This document shows, piece by piece, positions 42,644 to 53,582 of a DNA stretch of 64,000 nucleotides. The number at the start of each line of letters is the position of its first letter. Position 1 is the first letter of the stretch. Both the position numbers and the translations under genes were made by a program. The notes beneath the pieces were generated by a model. It was not told the origin of the DNA. It did no database searches and worked only from the letters and a program-made list of their open reading frames with translations. The stretch is from Anthostomella pinea. Taxonomy: Eukaryota > Ascomycota > Sordariomycetes > Xylariales > Xylariaceae. Location of the stretch: contig CAUWAG010000018.1 in NCBI GenBank assembly GCA_963556695.1, forward strand, positions 2,604,001 to 2,668,000, given 5' to 3'.

Positions 42644-43165
42644 ATGCATTTCACGACAGCTATCGGCACGACCGTGCTCCTCGCACTAAACTACGCGCAC
42701 GCCTCGCCTGCGGCACCACCTCGCACCCGCGACGACACCACCTGGGACTGGGACACCAACATCCGAGGGCTCCCAAGCACGCAGTTCGTCGTGGTGGTGC
42801 AGCCGGGCCTCGCATCGCCCCTCAGCATCTACGCGGCGTCGTCGGCGAGCGGCGTCGCGTACGACAGCAGCCACACGGACGTCGACTGCTCCGACTCAGC
42901 TGGCAACAGCGACGAGATCACGCTGGCTGTACCAGCGGCGCTGCAAAGGCAGAATAAGCCGACCGTGACGCGGACACCGCTGTGCGGCGCCCCTGCCGTC
43001 ACCGCCGGCCAGAAGCCCGACTGGAGCGGCGCTCAGCTCAAATACAAGGACCAGGAGTTCGACCTGAGCGCGCCCTGGGTCGGCGAGCGGTTCCCGTCGG
43101 CTGCGGGCAAGTGTACGGATCCCAGCGCGAACGGCACGGAGCGCGTGTGTCGGCTTGTTGTCTGA
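42644..43165 (+). CDS. Small secreted cysteine-containing protein, 173 aa
   Basis: Single exon. The N-terminus MHFTTAIGTTVLLALNYAHASP is a good signal peptide with cleavage expected after AHA (residue 20). The mature protein has four cysteines (in VDCSD, PLCGA, GKCTD and RVCRL), enough for two disulfides, and little else of note. No family is recognised. It sits at the edge of a gene-poor stretch and next to accessory genes, a setting common for candidate effectors, but there is no direct evidence of that role. One NGT sequon (N-glycosylation) is near the end. Confidence 0.72.
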   Translation: MHFTTAIGTTVLLALNYAHASPAAPPRTRDDTTWDWDTNIRGLPSTQFVVVVQPGLASPLSIYAASSASGVAYDSSHTDVDCSDSAGNSDEITLAVPAALQRQNKPTVTRTPLCGAPAVTAGQKPDWSGAQLKYKDQEFDLSAPWVGERFPSAAGKCTDPSANGTERVCRLVV

Positions 43166-43763
43166 GCGGTGGTTGTCGTGCAAGATGTGTATGTTTAGAA
43201 TCGGATCGGGTCATGGCGCTGTCGCATTTTCAACGCGCTTCAGGGTTTAGAGATGGGGTTTCAGGAATTGGCTGGGAAAAGCGAGGCGCTTCGGTAGTCT
43301 GGAGTCACGGTTGGGATTATGGTCTGCTTGGGAGCTTTGTCTGGTTTGGAGTGGCATACTGGATGTATGATCAGGCGCTGGTGGCACATTGTATACCCTC
43401 ATCGATCCATGTTTATGCAATTTGTATGGCTGGAGGCAGCGTCTCTTATGAATATCGAGGGGCCAGACACTACCATCGTTAAATGGAGTTCACTCACGCA
43501 TAGAGCAAGAGCCAGACTCGACATGGTCTTCAGACACAGTACGGTCTACGTCTGAATCAGTGAAGTTGTGATGAGAAGTCTGGATCGTCCACAACCCAGT
43601 GGTGACCCCGGTGAGATTATGAGATTCCGGTCTCATTGGACATCCTCAAGGTGGAGACTGAGTAGCCTATGACGGGACTAGAGAGATGCGGATTAGGCAC
43701 CCGTCAGCTCGATACTCCCATAACAATACCAGTCAGCTTCGTGAGATCCTAAGATCCTTCAAC
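43166..43763. other. Intergenic, 598 bp
   Basis: 3' region of the secreted-protein gene and upstream of the GH72 gene. I searched it for an upstream exon that would give the GH72 protein a signal peptide; an in-frame ATG near 43687 exists but encodes no hydrophobic leader. Confidence 0.5.
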
Positions 43764-45369
43764 ATGGCTGACTCGATGACACTAATTACGATCAAGGGGC
43801 GGTATTTCTGGCAGGGCGACAAGCGAGTCTGCACCATGTTCCAAACCCGACCCCCTACCACCTAGGTACTAACACAGTCGCAGTTCCTCGTCAATGGTGT
43901 CGTATACCAGCAGTACCGCCCCAAGGGCGCCGCGGGCAGTCCAGATCCATTAGCGGACGACCAGCTGGAAGATCTCAGGCGCTGCATCCCGCTGTTCAGA
44001 GAGCTGGGACTCAACACGCTGTTCATCTGTATGACATGACCCCCTCACCACTGTACGGGGACATATAGTCTCATGAGACCACAGATTCCATCGACGAGAC
44101 CAAGAACCATGACGAAGCCATGAACCTGCTGGCCGAGGCCGGCATCTACGTGCTCTTAGTAGGTCCTGATTCCTGAACCTGGTGACCATTCCCAATCGTA
44201 TGTATGTATCATGGCCCATAACTTATGGTCGTGACGGTGCTTCCAGGGCCTCTCTACCCCGCGCCGCGCCATCAGCCGCATCGCGCCGTACGAGTCGTAC
44301 ACGGTGGACCTGCTGCAACAGACCTTCCGGGCCGTCGACGCCGTGGCCGCGTACCCGAACACGCTGGGCGTCATCGTCTCCAACGAGGTCATCAGCACGA
44401 CGCAGTCGACGCGCGCCGCGCCCGTGATCCGCGCCCTGACGCGAGATGTCAAGAGGTACATGGCCGAGGCCGCGGACCGGGCCGGGCAGCGCGTCCTGCC
44501 CGTCGGCATCAGCGCTGTAGACGTACTGAGTTTCCAGATGCTGCAGTTTGACTACTTCAGCGCGGGGCCTGAGGAGGAGGCTATCGACTTCTTTTCGGTG
44601 AGTGTGCCACTTGAACTTGTATGATTTGTGCGTCGTCTGTTAGCCCGTCTAAATCGGCTGTGAGTCCTGTTGTTGAAGTGCAGGGCTGACTTGGCGCATC
44701 TGATAGTTCAACAACTACTCTTGGGCTGGGGAGTCGTCGTACACAGTATCGGGCTATGAAAACAAGGTAAGAAAGAGCGCGACCTTGAGATATCCGTTTG
44801 GTGCCCCGTTCCATGAATACTCGGAGCCAATTCTTAATACCGCACAGGTCAGGAATTTCTCGAAGACGCACATTCCAGTCTTTTTCTCGGAATACGGCAC
44901 AAATTTGAATATGCCCCGAACCTTTCACGAGACCACCTGCATCTACACGCACCCGGAGATGACGCGTGTGTTCTCCGGGGGTATCGTCTACGAGTTCATG
45001 TACGGTTTGAACAAGTACGGCATCGTCGAACGGCACGCCGACGGCACGTTCGAGAAGCTGGCGGACTTTGAAAACCTCAAGGGGCGGCTGCAATCTCGGG
45101 GAACGGAGGAGCCGGCGAGGATCGATGATGCCGAAGCGTCCGCCTTGAGGAAACCGGAAATGCCTGAGCCGGGGCGAAATTGGCTGGCCGACGGACCTAT
45201 CCCGGTGTGTCCGTTGGATTGGGAGGAAGTCCGGAGGCAGATCGAAGACGGACAATGGGTCGATGTGGACGAGGAGATATGGGAGCTGGATACTGAGAGC
45301 TGGGTGTTGAGGGCTTTCCGGCCTCGATATGAGGGCGAATCCGTGTCAACGGAACAGGTCCCTCCCTAA
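43764..45369 (+). CDS. GH72 beta-1,3-glucanosyltransferase-like protein without secretion signal
   Basis: Six exons: 43764-43826, 43884-44028, 44085-44158, 44247-44597, 44707-44766 and 44848-45369; 404 aa. The pattern follows GH72 (Gas/Gel/Phr): ITIKGRYFWQGDKRFLVNGVVYQ, DPLADDQLEDLRRCIPLFRELGLNT, SIDETKNHDEAMNLLAEAGIYV. The two catalytic glutamates are in SNEVI (about E141) and FSEYG (about E246). SGGIVYEFMYGLNKYGIV and the downstream CPLDWEEVRRQ are also family-like. GH72 enzymes elongate beta-1,3-glucan in the cell wall and are normally secreted with a GPI anchor. Here the start lacks a signal peptide and the end lacks a hydrophobic GPI tail and the X8 Cys module. The first donor (GTCTGC) is weak, so a missed upstream exon is possible. 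Confidence 0.82.
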
Positions 45370-45768
45370 TGGGGTTGATATATCCAGAGGCTCGTCCTAA
45401 TCTTACGAAGTCTCTTGTCTTGACCGAGCTCTCGTGACGTTGGAGCGCGTCCAAATTCCGAGAACTGCAATTAGTCAGGGGTCATGTCTGGCACACATGT
45501 TGCTAAAAACAGCAGGAGTGTTGCCCGTCTGGTTGTTCCAAGGGGTGTTCCCTTGACAGCATATAGATCAATAAGTAAAAGTTATTTCTTCTTATTAACC
45601 AGAAGCATCTTACTTTCTCCCCCTTTTCTTGATCTATACGTTCCTTTGCGTATATTTCCCACATCACGCAGTAATCCCTAGTACAGGGGATTTGTATCCT
45701 TGTGCACTATTGGATCTTGGCAACAGGAGCTTGGAAAGAGAGCAAGAGAAGAGAAGATGGACTCCGGA
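45370..45768. other. Convergent 3' region, 399 bp
   Basis: Between the 3' ends of the GH72 gene (+) and the broken O-methyltransferase gene (-). Nothing recognisable. Confidence 0.5.
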
Positions 45769-47221
45769 CTATGTAAGACCCACGACTATCACGGTATCTT
45801 CGTACTCCTCGGTGTACTTTCGCACATCGCGTACCATTAGCCCTGCGTCCTCGACGAGGCTTCTCCATTCAGCCTCGGTGCGTTCGTATGCCGAGAAGGC
45901 CGCCAGTATCTCCATGTCCTGCTGCGCCGCTCTCCACGGGCAGCCGCGCTCTGAAAGGACAGCCTCGTCGATGAGAATGACCGATTCGTCGGCCATGCTC
46001 GTCTTGACGTTGACCAGGATCTCGACGACCTTCTCGTCGGGCCATTCGTGGAGCACGTTCCGGAAGTAGTACGCTCGACCCCCTGTATAGTAAGTTAGAT
46101 TCGTACCTCGTCAGCGAGGGCTCCTGTGCGGATCGGGGCGCGGGATGATCTTACCTTTCACCGTCTCCGGCGTGAGAAAATTCTGCGCCTCAACCTCGAT
46201 GTTCTCAAAGCCGTCAAGCGGATGCGCCATAACCTGCTCCACGACTTGCGGCACATCTTGCAGGATAACACGCCCGACTAGGTTGGAGTATCGCCGCCGA
46301 AAGGCAACGCATTGGGAGCCCGTGGCACCACCGACGTCCACGAACAGAGGAGTCGAGCTCGTCGCCCCCCGCGCCAAGTCGTTCTCGAAGTCTACGACGT
46401 CGAATACGCTTGGTCGCCCTTCCCGCTGTATTCCCATCCAGGGGAAGGAATAGCGCCATCATTTCCGGGTGGTCGTGCACCCAGGCGAACGGGTGCATAT
46501 CGGTGCGATGACCCAGATGGAAAGCGCCCGGGGTCACCCCGTTGGGGTCCTTGTAGCCTTGCTTCTTGAGGAAGTCTGGGATTGCCATCACGGCCGGGGC
46601 CATGACCTTCACACTGCGGAATGTCAGTTTCCCCTTAGGTCACTGCGATAGCAGTAAAGCTAGCCCTACGGTACCCACAAGAACAGTAGCGAAGTGCCGT
46701 AGCCGCTGCTTCCCAGAACCCGCGTCACGTTATTGGTCCTGTAGCCATCGACACTGGGCTGAGAAACGATATCTTGAGACTGGAAATAGCGCAACAGTCT
46801 CTCTATGACTCGTTAACATTCTTGGCTCATCCCCAGCCCGTATGACGGCGAACATACTTGAGAGCTTCGGGTCGACCCCCGTCTTCTCTGCCAGCTCCCC
46901 ATTGGTGAACTGTCTGTCTAGTTCAGCCTCCAAAACGGCAAATACGCCGGCTTCGATGCCGGTACGAGCGAGTGCGCTCTGAAAGTGCTAGTGGACAAGT
47001 GGTCGTAATGAGATAGCACGACGCGGGTCGTGGACGCGATGAAGGCTTACCGCGTAGCCGACTCTGCGCAGCGTAGCACCGGAGTCCTCTAGAGTGATAC
47101 CGAGCTTGCGACCGCCCTCGGATAGACGCCGTCGTAGCCTCTCGTCTTTCATGGCCTCTGGGTTCCGGAGTATGGCTTCAATATGCTCGGCCAGCGCTTC
47201 GTGTTGGATGGGTGCTACCAT
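45769..47221 (-). pseudogene. O-methyltransferase gene with a single-base frameshift
   Basis: Five exons: 47221-47051, 46987-46858, 46802-46679, 46613-46155 and 46082-45769, equivalent to about 398 aa. All four introns have good signals. The N-terminal dimerisation helices are followed by VDPKLS..RLLRYF and a Rossmann SAM-binding core: PLFVDVGGATGS, VILQDVPQVV, NVLHEWPDEK and VILIDEAVL. This is the COMT-like class I fungal O-methyltransferase type used in secondary metabolism. In exon 4 the reading frame changes at the four-C run on the minus strand (46444-46441); three Cs would keep the family sequence FLP-WMGIQREGRPS in one frame. A 55-nt GTGCAC..ACAG segment here would restore the frame as an intron but would delete conserved residues and has no branch site. 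A sequencing error is also possible. Confidence 0.75.
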
Positions 47222-47905
47222 TTTGAATGGGCGCAGATGTGGTTAGGCCGTGAAAGGGGGATGAAGCTGTGGAGTTGCCTCGAGAACTGCGGTTACATCA
47301 AGGAGGATAATGGAATCGGGTGGATTTTAGAATTACAGTATTTCGGTGCCTCTGATGACAGAAACAGCACTGTTCGCTCGTTGTTGGTAGAGGATGTGTC
47401 AGGCTTTATGCAGTTGGATGCTCCATGCAGTTGGCTAAACTCGCTTCATGCAGGAGGGCGTGTGCATTGATGATACCGAGGATTGGCGGGTAATACTGAA
47501 TGGACCCGACTGCATATACCAATGCTCACATCACCCCCTTACTTCTACCACGTGCCGCCTTGCTTTCTGCGCCGCAACAAGATGGCTAGTTGTCTATAAG
47601 TAAACGGCAATGTGTCTATAGGAGGCAATGTTAGAGTGTGGCTGAATCTTGTACGCTGAAAGGGGTATCGTGTAAGTCATCAGCAGAGGAACCCAGGAGG
47701 AGATGTTTCGGGTTGAAGTCAAGATCGTCCCTTTCACTCTCGCCCACGATGCATTTTTCGGAGATTCAAACGCCACTCAAGAGACACAATACGGGCCGCC
47801 GCCTTAAGTCATGGCTGGCCTGTCGGCTTTAGTCACCGCTATCGCATCCTAATAACACAGAATAACAACACTTTCACACCCAACAGAGCCGGAACCGAGG
47901 TAGGC
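47222..47905. other. Intergenic, 684 bp
   Basis: Upstream region of the O-methyltransferase gene and 3' region of the membrane-protein gene. No gene seen. Confidence 0.5.
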
Positions 47906-49044
47906 TCATAATGCTATCAACGACGCAAAAAGACCAAGTATAACGAGACAGCTTGGAGCCACCACCGCACCAAGCGCCTGTGACGCACCAGAAATCGTCG
48001 AGGATGGCGAAGATGCCGTGACCCCATTGCTCTCACTAATTGTGAGTGTGGCTCCCGTTTCATCTGGAGAAGTAGTGGTGGACACGCCCTCCTGAGCTGA
48101 GCTGGATGTGAGCCCTGGGTCTGCAGTCGAGACGGAGGGCCCAGCAGTTTCCTCGGGGGGAAGAGACTCTTCAACCGAGGGGATGGTCTCAACCTCGCTG
48201 TCGCTTGACGAAGAAGCAGTAGTCGTACCTGGTTCCCCAATGGGAGTTGTCTCCGGCCCGCCATTTAAGGGTGCAGCACTGCCCGAAACGTAGTAGTCGT
48301 ACCACCCTTCACAGTCCCGATAGCACGTGTGGGTTTGCTGGAAGACAGTGTAGCCGTAGGATTGCGGTACCGCGTACATGGTATCGCGCTCGTAGTCTCA
48401 CGGCACGTTGACCAGCTGCCGCTTCTCCCACCCGTTGGTGTTGTACGCCGTCTGCACCACCGGGATTTCGCTGCCCGACAGTTCCGTTATGTACGATTCG
48501 GCGCACCCCGGTACGGGGTATCCGCCCGTCCAGGTCAGCCCATCGCGCTCCGTCGTGAACGACTTGAGACCGCCGGTGTAGAGGTCGCGGACGTTGAAGT
48601 AGTATTGTCTGTTAGAAAAATTGAGTCAGTCGGGCTAGATTATTGTAAGTAGAAGCCGCATTTCCACGCTTACGTTGGGCAGCACTGGATATCGTAGTCA
48701 GTCCAGAGTCCATCGGAGTACGTGTAGTGCTTGGTCGTCGCTCCACTATAGCCGGAGGGACATTCGGTGTAGTCCACGGTGGCCTCAGCCGAGTATGGCA
48801 TATAACATGATGTTACGGGGCCAAATACCGGAGGGCCGAATTGCGTCAACTGGCACGTCAGCCAGTCAGGAGAAGGGTACAGGCCAGAGACATCGCCGAC
48901 GGCGCCCGCAAAGCAACTGGAAACCACAACCCAGTGATCCTCCGTGCCGATGCAACCGGGGCCGGGTGTGAACTGTGCTGTCGGTGGCGAGGTGACGATG
49001 GCCGGCGACGTAAGCGTCGGTTCAAAAGCGGTCTGAAGCGCCAT
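47906..49044 (-). pseudogene. Cys-containing membrane-anchored protein gene with an in-frame TGA
   Basis: Two exons: 49044-48674 and 48608-47906; the 65-bp intron (GTAAGC..ACAG, CTGAC branch) is sound. The product would be about 357 aa: a Cys/Tyr/Thr-rich N-terminal part, a Ser/Thr/Pro/Glu-rich stalk and a hydrophobic segment at the C-terminus (GAVVAPSCLVILGLFASLIAL). This layout fits fungal cell-surface proteins, although no signal peptide is visible at this start. The frame is interrupted by TGA at 48400-48398, between LVNVP and DYERDTMYAVP; both sides are clearly the same coding sequence. The codon is one change from TGG. A GTGAGA donor overlaps it, but the only nearby acceptor would shift the frame. 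Function unknown. Confidence 0.65.
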
Positions 49045-49599
49045 TTTGGTTTCCCTCAGTAGCTGGGCTGTGTTGGAAGATGGCCGGAGCGGCAGCCTGG
49101 TAAGTCAATCGTTACGAGCACCCGCTTGATCCTGCAGAGTCGTATATCGTAAGATGTGAGAAACAGGGAACAACGTATTACTTCCAAGAGAATGTGCAGG
49201 TACCGTCAGAGTCATAAGTCGACATGAACGGAGAGATTCTCACCTCAGCTGCCAAGCCAATATACGTCTCGCTTGCTGGAATAGGAACGCTGCAGCAATC
49301 TGGCCGTGAGAAGAAAGCTTGGCGCTTACAGCGAATAAGTGTCGTAATGCGAAGACGAAAACCCAATATCCATGAGACCTGGTGGGCCTGGGTATCGAGC
49401 AGCTAGGGCCGCAGATGAACTTCGACCACTTCATCCAGGACTTCTCCATCGTCGAGGAAGTCACCCCGTTCGATATGCCCACCCTCGCCAGTTTCGGATT
49501 GATGATGCTGGTCCGCAAGAGGGTTGAAGAAGTTGTATAGAAGCCGACTATGTGTAAGCCGACGAACTTTCTTCCTTCCTTTGCTCGCGCATTTGGTCT
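49045..49599. other. Intergenic, 555 bp
   Basis: Upstream of the membrane-protein gene and downstream of the HET pseudogene. Short ORFs (49366-49178, 49518-49240) have no recognisable domain. Confidence 0.45.
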
Positions 49600-51346
49600 T
49601 TATATGAGAGTGAATGATGTAGTAGGATGCTCCAGGAAGAATGCGTGGTGAGCATCGACGTCGAGTAGAGGATCGTAGATCACGCGGCACTGGCTAATAT
49701 ACTCGTACGGCTCGTGAGGTAGACCCGTGGGGCGGAGTAGCGAAGGCTCATAAGCACCCCTAAAACGGCACAAGACGTCACCATTCCGTACCATGGCATC
49801 TTGCCTGTAGCCAGCCGCTATCTGGCCGTCTTCGCATAGAACATGCTGCTTCGTTAAAGTATATATGACTTTAGTAAAATCATGGTGGTCCCGACCGCCA
49901 ATGTAGTCCAACTGGCTTCCGAGTAACTCGTCAGGCAGTTGCGCTTTGAGTCGCAATTCGTCGTACCACTTGAGACATGAAGTAGGTCCGTCCCGAACTA
50001 TATGGCTAGCACTGTCCGACCACTTTTGGCGTGTCTGCTCCAACGAAGAGTTCGTTCTGGCTGCCGAAGGTGCGATGATGAGACTTTCGAATTCCGATAT
50101 GCGATTCCGTAGCGCCTTCTCATCAATTTCACCCCCAGGGAACTGTGGGAAGTGCCCAAGGTGCATACTTCAATGATCAGGCTGTCTTTGCTCACCGAAA
50201 AGCTCAAGTGTGCCTTCAAGTCGAATCTCATGTCGGTGTCGATGCGACTAGCATATCGGAAATCGGGCACCCATGACGGAACACCGCAAATCTGCCTTCG
50301 AAAGGTGCGCCAAAGCCTCAGATCACGAGTCTCTTGCAGAATGTAAACCGCATACTGGTGGCACACCCTATCAAATGGTTGACGGTAATTGGGAGTGAGC
50401 TCAACTGGTAGGGTGGCGCAGTTGTTCATACTGATGAATTTCCCGACCAGTCCCAAAGTGCCGTAAATCCGGTCGTGGGCAAGCTTTGACTGGGCGTCAA
50501 TGGTGGCGAAAAGCGCTACAATAAGAGCATGAGCGGCACTTGGAAGGCTTGAAGGAGATCCGGAGTGTACGAGACGCCTCGAGTGGTATATCTGGAGTAG
50601 TTCCAACGGAGTACTGTCGTGGTTTCCACTGTCGTCGTTGTCTAAGACAAACCAGAAGAGGATGAAATCTCGAAGACTGGTCCGATGTTTACCTGAGACA
50701 AGTATCGGCCACACTCCCCCTAGCACAATTTCCTGCCGAATCCAGATCCTGGAGAACCACGGCCGCCACGCAAGAGCCAGGAATGTGCAGACCATTTTTC
50801 GATCCAAGCTTACGAGTCAACTGCTCTGTCTCCCAGGGGAATGAAAAACCCTCGTCAAGGAATTGGCGAAGTTCGTCGTAGAGTTTCCCGTGTGATGTAA
50901 CCTCCTCGAATAACAACCCAACGTCCGCGCCAAGATGACCGGTGTTCCCCAGCCACCCAAATACCGAATAAGCCGGACTGTAAATGTCTGCCATTCGAGG
51001 GACTTGCGTGCTCCTCTCGTCGATATCAGCTTGGTTGATACAGATGGCGTCGATCCAGAAGTAGAAGTCGGTGACCAGAGCAGCATCGGTCGCGATGGCT
51101 AAGAGAGCTGAATGAAGATTATTGGTGATGACGAACAAATGCCCGTCGAGAACCATCGATCGTGAATCGTCTTCGTCGCCCCATACGTATGAGGGAGCAA
51201 TGAACTTCGGGCTTGAGTCCCAAGGAAACGACATGTAGTTGCCCCTCAACAGGTGAATCACCCGTATTGCAAGCGACGCGCAGTAGCCTAATATTCGGGC
51301 TGATCAGTGCACGATACCATTTGCTAGATAGGCAAGAGGTCTCCAT
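49600..51346 (-). pseudogene. HET-domain protein gene with three frameshifts
   Basis: The N-terminus METSCLSSKWYRALISPN leads into IRLLRV..SPVEGQLHVVSLGLKP, the usual start of a HET (heterokaryon incompatibility) protein. The frame then changes near 51205-51212 into PKFIAPSYVWGDEDDSR, FYFWIDAICINQAD and YSPAYSVFGWLG, the three hallmark HET blocks. A second change near 50800-50815 leads into RPWFSRIWIRQEIVLG and LAHDRIYGTLGLVG. A third near 50140-50165 leads into the C-terminal part ending at 49600. No intron explains these changes. HET proteins trigger cell death on non-self recognition and are often lost or inactivated in fungi. This copy could not encode the full-length protein. It is treated as a decayed gene. 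Confidence 0.8.
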
Positions 51347-51426
51347 TGTGTACTGTCCTGGGACGGTAGGCTAGGTCCCAAAAAGGGGTGGAATCGTGAT
51401 AAATTGAGATTCCAAATGTGTTGGAG

Positions 51427-51486
51427 GATGGCAGAAGATGGCAGAGTGCAGAAGGTGGCATAGGGCAGAAGATGGCAGAGGGCAAA
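51427..51486. repeat. GATGGCAGA-type short tandem repeats
   Basis: Degenerate units built on GATGGCAGA and GCAGAAG recur four to five times in 60 bp, just upstream of the HET pseudogene start. Nothing else of note lies in 51347-51797. Confidence 0.6.
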
Positions 51487-51797
51487 GGGAAGAACAAATG
51501 AGGCGAGTACCTAACGCACGGCTTCGAGAGATATAGGGGCAGACACAACTTCCTGTGCTTGCCAAGTAACCCCGAAACGAACGAACTGCTGTGTTATGTC
51601 GCACACAAGGTGTTTGCTGAAGCGTAGCTGTGTACACGTCACGTACTGAGGTCGGACAACATGAGTGGTTCCGAGAAGTTGCTTATGTTAGCGGTGGCAA
51701 GAACCGATCAGGTACGCTCCGGTATTGCTTCAAAATCTAAACAGGTATCTTGACGCCAAAAAACGGGAGATCACCACGCCTTGCACTCAGCAACGTG

Positions 51798-53287
51798 CTA
51801 TTGAGCCGCATCTAGGCTGTTCTTGTGATCTTCCTCATAGCCTTCAACCTTCATGTCGAGCAGGCCAAGCTCCTCCTCCTCTTCTTCGGTCCGCTTATAG
51901 TCCTCAGTGGTCATTTGTGGGTCATCTTGGTCAAGGTCGACAGCTTTCTGGACGTAGCTGCTTGCCAAGGGATCGGCGAGGATGATGGTAAACTTTCTCT
52001 CGCCCTTGATAGCCGCATCAAGCCCGCCGAAGAACTCAGTCCACTGTGCTCGGTCATCAGCGGCAATAGAATCGCCTCCCGCTCCCACTCCCGTCTCAAA
52101 TATTTGTGAGTTCAGATCATTCCGGATCTGCGTCAGGAGACCCTCGACTGTGGTGAACCGACCTCCCAGTGTTCCTGGGTTAACCTGTAGGTTGAGCTCG
52201 GGGCATTCCAGCGCACAGGTTTCACTTTTGAGTATGTCCCGAGCAAGGTCCTCGGCGCTCTCCACCCTCAGGGTGATCTTCTTGCCTAATTCAGGGATGG
52301 CGCCACCGGTTTTGACATCATTCGACTTGTATCCACAGTCTTGGCAGGCTGTGGACATCAAGACCACGGCCTTGAAATGCGGAATGTCGACCATCTTCAT
52401 CCTGGTGGTGCAAGGGTGCATACAGCCAGGACATGAAGCAGGGAATTCATAGACCTGATCTGGTACGATATCCTCCTCTGCGGTCGACATGGCAGCCAGT
52501 GGGTCGGTCGCGGCCAGCCCAAGAGCCTCATTCTGCTCAGGGGTTCGGACATAGTCTCGCTTCTCCCACTTGCCAACACCATCTCTCATGTTGGGGGAAA
52601 TCCACGAGTTACCAGCCGGGTCATCGACGGAGAGGCGGAATGGGAAGGCGTCACCCGCGAGCATAGCTCGACCCTTGGTGATGATCTCGGCAACCTTGGT
52701 GTAGACGTCCGGTAGCTGTTCCTTGCGCGCCTCCTGACCAATCTCCAGATCATCTATTATGGTGGATAGGATGCCCTCGACATTGGAAAGCTGCCCACGC
52801 CCGGCAGGAACCTCGAGGTCCAATTCGATGAACTTGACGACAGCGGTGTCGGACTTGATGACCTGCCTCTCATAGTCCTGCATGGCGGTCAACCGCAGTA
52901 GGTAGCTTGAGCCCTTGGGTTGAATGGTCCCGGCAGATTGTATCTCGGAGTTGGAGAAGCCGCACTTGTCGCAAGAGAAGGACATGAGGATGACTTCGCG
53001 GAAGTAGGGAATGGCTGTGAGGAGCATGCGTGTCATGCCCTGGTCAAGTCAGTCAGCTGCTATCATGTGGCAGTTTGCTGGAGCATGCTGCGACATACAT
53101 TCTCGTGGCAGTTCATGCAAAGTGACTCTACTTGCTCGACAACGCGGTCCTCCTCATCGGTCTCGTTTGCGACCCCGTTTGTCGCATCGGCGGCCGGCGC
53201 GAGCTGGCCAGCTTTCTGACCGATGGACTCGAAGAAGTCGGTCGGGGTAACGACGCTCGTCGTCGGTTGATCGTCGAGTGCTGACAT
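51798..53287 (-). CDS. zpr1: Zinc finger protein ZPR1
   Basis: Two exons: 53287-53099 and 53039-51798, 476 aa; the 59-bp intron is phase 0. The family consists of two ZPR1 modules, each a C4 zinc finger plus a beta-barrel domain. Finger 1 begins CMNCHEN (about residue 57), is split by the intron, and ends FSCDKCGFSNSEI. Finger 2 has CPGCMHPC..CQDCGYKSNDV. The conserved phrases PYFREVILMSF and PHFKAVVLMST are present. ZPR1 is an essential eukaryotic protein that binds and helps fold translation elongation factor eEF1A. The C-terminus is acidic (TEEEEEELGLLDMKVEGYEEDH). No defects are seen, which contrasts with the broken genes around it. Confidence 0.95.
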
Positions 53288-53582
53288 TATGCAAGTTTCC
53301 TTTGTTCAAGTCGCGAGGAGTTGGGTGATTGTTGTCGAGAACTGAGGACTCGGTGCGTGGTGGGATGGATGGTGGGATAGACGGTGGAAATATTGGGCGT
53401 TTGTCTAATCTAGAAAATTTGGAGGGGCAATTGCTGCGGTAGCGCGGGGTTATGACACATTCAGCTCCACGCCCCTATCAAGCTTCTCGACAGGCCTGGA
53501 AGCTTTCCCATAGCAGACAGCCCAGAATACTTGTAGTGAGATATCTGACACTCGGCGTAGAGTCATCGGTACCTGCCCGTCA

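Noticed and set aside
46456..46510. 55-nt intron in the O-methyltransferase that would restore the frame
   Set aside because: It would delete residues that match the family, and there is no branch-site motif; a one-base indel is simpler.
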